Assembly (NCBI GenBank): GCA_009829735.1
Contig: CM020618.1
Coordinates: 8,089,119-8,153,118, forward strand
Source of the DNA: Pyropia yezoensis
Taxonomy: Eukaryota > Rhodophyta > Bangiophyceae > Bangiales > Bangiaceae
Reading direction: 5' to 3'
DNA: 64,000 nucleotides
The translations under genes and the position numbers were made by a program. The notes beneath the pieces were generated by a model. It saw nothing but the letters and a program-made list of their open reading frames with translations. It ran no database searches and was not told the DNA's origin. This document shows, piece by piece, positions 60,973 through 64,000 of this stretch; position 1 is the stretch's first letter; every line of letters begins with the position of its first letter.

Positions 60973-61442
60973 TGTGGCAAAAACGACTTGCACACACGAC
61001 ACCCAAGTTGGGGCGGTGTACAAGGGCTGCCTCCCGTGTCGGGGGAACCGGAAGAAGTGCAAGTCGCACACACTCTGTCCCTGTTGTGGGGCAAACCCCC
61101 CCACTGACAAACAAGAGGATGGTGTGTGGTCCAACAGTTTCTTGGTCGGGACGGGGAAGCAGGGCCAAGCCCCGCTGTCCCTCCCCTTATCCCCCCAGGG
61201 TCCACTCAGAATCTCGCCACTCAGAATCTCCCACCCCAGCACCTGCCCACCGGGCCACACGAAAATTCAAGACGATAAATGCAGAAAACCCTCAAATCCA
61301 AGTTGGATTTACTACTAAGCTAACTATCCCAAACTTAGGGAATATGGACCCGAATGCAGGGGGAGGAACGGATCAGGCTAGTGGCCTGCCGCCCCTTGCA
61401 TGGCACATGTTGCCCCCCTACCTGGGGGTCAATACTGCCACA
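60973..61442 (-). repeat. 3' LTR of B3
   Basis: The LTR is 470 bp, begins TGTGGCAAA and ends CTGCCACA. The bases just left, GATGCC, belong to A2 pol; the other half of the target duplication is beyond the window. Confidence 0.88.
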
Positions 61443-61779
61443 CTCCCCTCTCCTCAGTTCCGACCGACCCGGTCGGCCCCGCAAGGGGGCGTAGATACGC
61501 ACATCGCGGCGTTGGGGGTGCAACTTGCTTTCCCCCTGGTACGTCACGTAGACGTGGAGGCGGTCACGTTGACCGCCCCCCTCCTCAAGCTTGCCCACTC
61601 GGCAGCTTGCTCTTATCGGTACTCACTTCACCACCACCAAACCATCCTCTTCACCTTACCCTGGGCCGCCCCACGCTGGGGAGGCCACCCATCAACCCGC
61701 GATCCGAGCCCCCCCCTCAACTGGAGGTGGTTCTCGTGCAGCTGCAGCCGCGTTGTCTCTCCCTTACTTGGGGAGAGCC

Positions 61780-63184
61780 ATGATGACCCAGGGGTTGGAG
61801 TCTGACTCCCTGGATGAACGGATGGAGGATACATCCTGCGATGTGGCGCCCGCCGGGACTTCCGGCGGGGGCCCCGCGGTCGCTCCGGGGGATGGTATGC
61901 CCGCGTCACCCGGCGCTACTACCACGGTTGCTCGACCACTTCGGCTCCGTCATGTTGACGGCTAGCCCGGACCACCTGGTGTTCGCCATGTTAGCGACCC
62001 AGTGGCTCCTCGAGGTCATGTCGACCTGGGTGTCTTGTGTCCGGCGGCGGGGGATGCTCTGGCATCTATCCCCCCGGCTTATCCAAGGTTTGGAGCAGCT
62101 CACCCCTCAGCCAGTTGCTGAGGGGTGCTCATCGGGACAGCTCACTCTACTCGAGGAGATCCTGCGTCTCCATAACGTCATCGAGTGGGAGAGCATCGAG
62201 CACAACTTGCGCCGATCTTCCCGCGGGCCCAAGGCCGATGGCACACTTCGCCAGTTCGTCTGGGTCGGTCGTGAACTTCACGACGGCCGTGTGGTTCTTC
62301 GAGAGGGGTTGGGCATCGGGGACTACCCGTATGCCCCGGGGGTGGATCGCCACACCGCGCCTCCCCCGGACGAGGCCATCGTTATGGCCGTGCCATCTCA
62401 CGATGAGTACATGACTCAAACCACTGCGGGGGCCCCGAGTAGGGGTCGCAGTTACTCTCGGGCTCCGCCAACTCGGCGAGCCCCTCCGCTTCCTCCTGTC
62501 CCACTCAAGCCGCACGGGGACATCCCGATAAGCGTTGCTGTTGAGACATCCACCCCGGTGTCCCCCAACTTGGGGGCCACTCTACACACGGTCTACCCCA
62601 AGTTGGTACTGCCGGCCATGCCCTTGACCGCCGAGATGATGATCACCACGTTGGTGCGCACAATTTCTTGGTTGGCCGCGTCGGCTGCAACCCTTCAAGT
62701 TTCCGAGACTCTTCAACTTGAGGAGCGCGTTCGTACTGCTGTGGCGACCGCAAGTTGCGAGTCGGTAGCGGGGTACATGACTACCGAGGTGGCTCGTATT
62801 GGGTCGATTGTGCCCCAGCCGGCCCCACTTGGGCGCGGCAAGCGTCGGGCAAGCCGGGCATACTCGCCTCCTCGCCGTCGTCGCCGTCACTCACGGCGGT
62901 CTCCCTCCGTATCGGAAGACGAGTTGTCTTATTCCGTCTCGGAGTCTTCTACCCCGTCGGAGACGGAGTCTGTCCGGCGTCTGCGTCGCAAACTTGCGCG
63001 CAAGACCAAGCAGAAGAGTAGCCACGGTCGGCGCCACTTGCGCGACCGTGAGGGGCGCGACGGTTCCGACTTGGAGCCGCCGCCCCCTCCAACAAGTAAA
63101 GACCGTTATCGGCGTGGGTCTCGCCGCTCGCCTCCACGTGAGGGCGAGGGCCGTGGTGTTGGGGAGTCTAGCATGCGTGCCTAG
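61780..63184 (+). pseudogene. Family-B antisense ORF of B3 with internal deletion
   Basis: ATG 61,780 and the acidic N terminus are preserved. Near 61,915 the sequence jumps from the PASPG region to the LLDHFGSVML region, a loss of roughly 230 codons relative to B2 that also changes frame. The downstream part (frame 61,814-63,184) is open and keeps the Arg/Ser-rich tail with the same TAG stop. Confidence 0.78.
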
Positions 63185-63296
63185 TTGGCCGCTGCCTTTG
63201 TTGTGAGAGTGTGTGGGTTAGGGCTGCTGTTATAAACCACTTTGCGTACCACTCCGACTGAAAGCACTCTCTGGGTACTGTCACTTGGCCTTCGCT

Positions 63297-63655
63297 CACG
63301 TTGAGGGAGGGCAGGTATGGTCGATATCATTCCGGGCGCAGTTCGCCCGGACCTTCTCAGCCGAAGGATCCTCCACGTGTCATTTTTGGCCTGATAGCCG
63401 AACCAACGCACCCTCAACATGAGGCGGTTAGTGTCCTCATTCCACAACTTGTGAAATGCGTCCAAGAGGCGTTCAACTCGAACCCTCAACCTGGGTGGAA
63501 CATCTCCCATGTTCACATGGGGTCGAGGAGAGGCAGCCGGCTTGGCTTGGTGCTTCTCCTCTCCAGACTTCGGGTCGCTACTCGCGCCCGCGTTGAGGGT
63601 GACCGCTACTACTGGTCCCTCATGTTGGTCGATAGAGCCGAACTTGGCTCCCGAT
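63297..63655 (-). pseudogene. Family-B pol remnant of B3
   Basis: Only the region before RT and the chromodomain end remain, fused near 63,440. A small deletion and frame change follow in the chromodomain (TWRILR instead of the B1/B2 sequence). Confidence 0.75.
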
Positions 63656-64000
63656 CAAAGATACTTTCTTAAAGGGTGGAGGGGGTAACAACTTGCTACG
63701 ACCCCTGTCACAGGCTCGAGCCCATCACCGACGAGTGAAGGTCCGCCGTCCTCCACCCGCCTAGTTGGCGACGGCTCTATGCCGAAGTTGAATCCAACCC
63801 GAGTGGATCTCGCGGGGACAGTCCTCTCACCTTGGGACGTTCCCTTTGAGTATACCACCCGGTGGCCGAAGTGCGAACCACCGGTCCGAGGAAGACCCTC
63901 AGGGTGAACACCCGACTTGGTCGGGGTGGCATACCGCCCGCACCGATACCCACGGCCCTGCTGGCTGGAGTGCCTCTAGCACCTCCGCGACCCCAGGTAC
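63656..64000 (-). pseudogene. Family-B gag N-terminal remnant of B3
   Basis: The sequence matches the N-terminal low-complexity part of B1 gag (about 22,380-22,680) with frame changes, and continues past the window. Confidence 0.7.

Larger units (their letters stand above)
60973..64000 (-). mobile_element. Family-B element B3, internally deleted, nested in A2
   Basis: On the minus strand: 3' LTR (60,973-61,442), polypurine tract, a shortened antisense ORF (61,780-63,184), a remnant of pol and a remnant of gag running off the window. Two large internal deletions remove RT, RNase H and integrase (junction near 63,440) and the pol N terminus plus the gag C terminus (junction near 63,656). It cannot code for its own movement. 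Confidence 0.85.

Overview
This window looks like GC-rich nuclear DNA from a eukaryotic microbe, probably an alga or another protist; the sequence does not identify the species. The reasons are chromodomain-bearing Ty3/gypsy retrotransposons, several credible GT..AG introns with C-rich acceptors, protein tails rich in Ala, Gly or Asp, and long poly(G)/poly(C) runs. Many long open frames can only be opened with GTG or TTG, so starts given here rely on ATG, on splice acceptors, or on agreement between copies. No rRNA gene, complete tRNA gene or CRISPR array was seen.

Layout: 1-3,963 is a host Ala-rich gene (minus strand, with one intron) and its repeat-built upstream region. 3,964-15,569 is a family-A element (A1) abutting a fragment of another copy (A0). 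After a 500-N gap, 16,070-23,348 is a family-B element (B1). 23,349-28,106 is host DNA: a DNA amino-methyltransferase gene and two unrecognised genes. After a 373-N gap, 28,480-36,147 is a second family-B element (B2), which interrupts a host gene at 36,148. 36,148-55,903 is host DNA: a DSBH (2OG-Fe dioxygenase-like) protein, a ParB-like protein, a SIM+RING candidate, minisatellites, a repeated ParB-like gene, and two convergent paralogs. 55,904-60,972 is a second family-A element (A2), broken by a nested, internally deleted family-B element (B3, 60,973 to the window end).

Both retrotransposon families have LTRs with short inverted termini (A: TGTAGCA/TGCTACA, about 363 bp; B: TGTGGCA/TGCCACA, about 468 bp). 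Each carries gag, and a separate ATG-started pol encoding protease, RT, RNase H, integrase and chromodomain. Between pol and the 3' LTR each also carries one long ORF on the opposite strand, converging on pol. The family-A and family-B antisense ORFs are not obviously related; the family-B protein ends in an Arg/Ser-rich tail. This antisense gene is the most unusual system in the window.

The host genes share a recurrent upstream module: a G-rich box, a hairpin with a conserved loop, and a C-rich 3' splice site leading into an exon start that would encode VAxAKxAGC. It occurs five times, twice in front of each of two unrelated genes and once in front of a third. Palindromes with a TGTACA core lie in two non-coding clusters. 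A methyltransferase, a ParB-like protein, a possible DSBH oxygenase and a SUMO/ubiquitin-type protein lie close together, which suggests chromatin or DNA-modification functions, but no joint pathway is shown.
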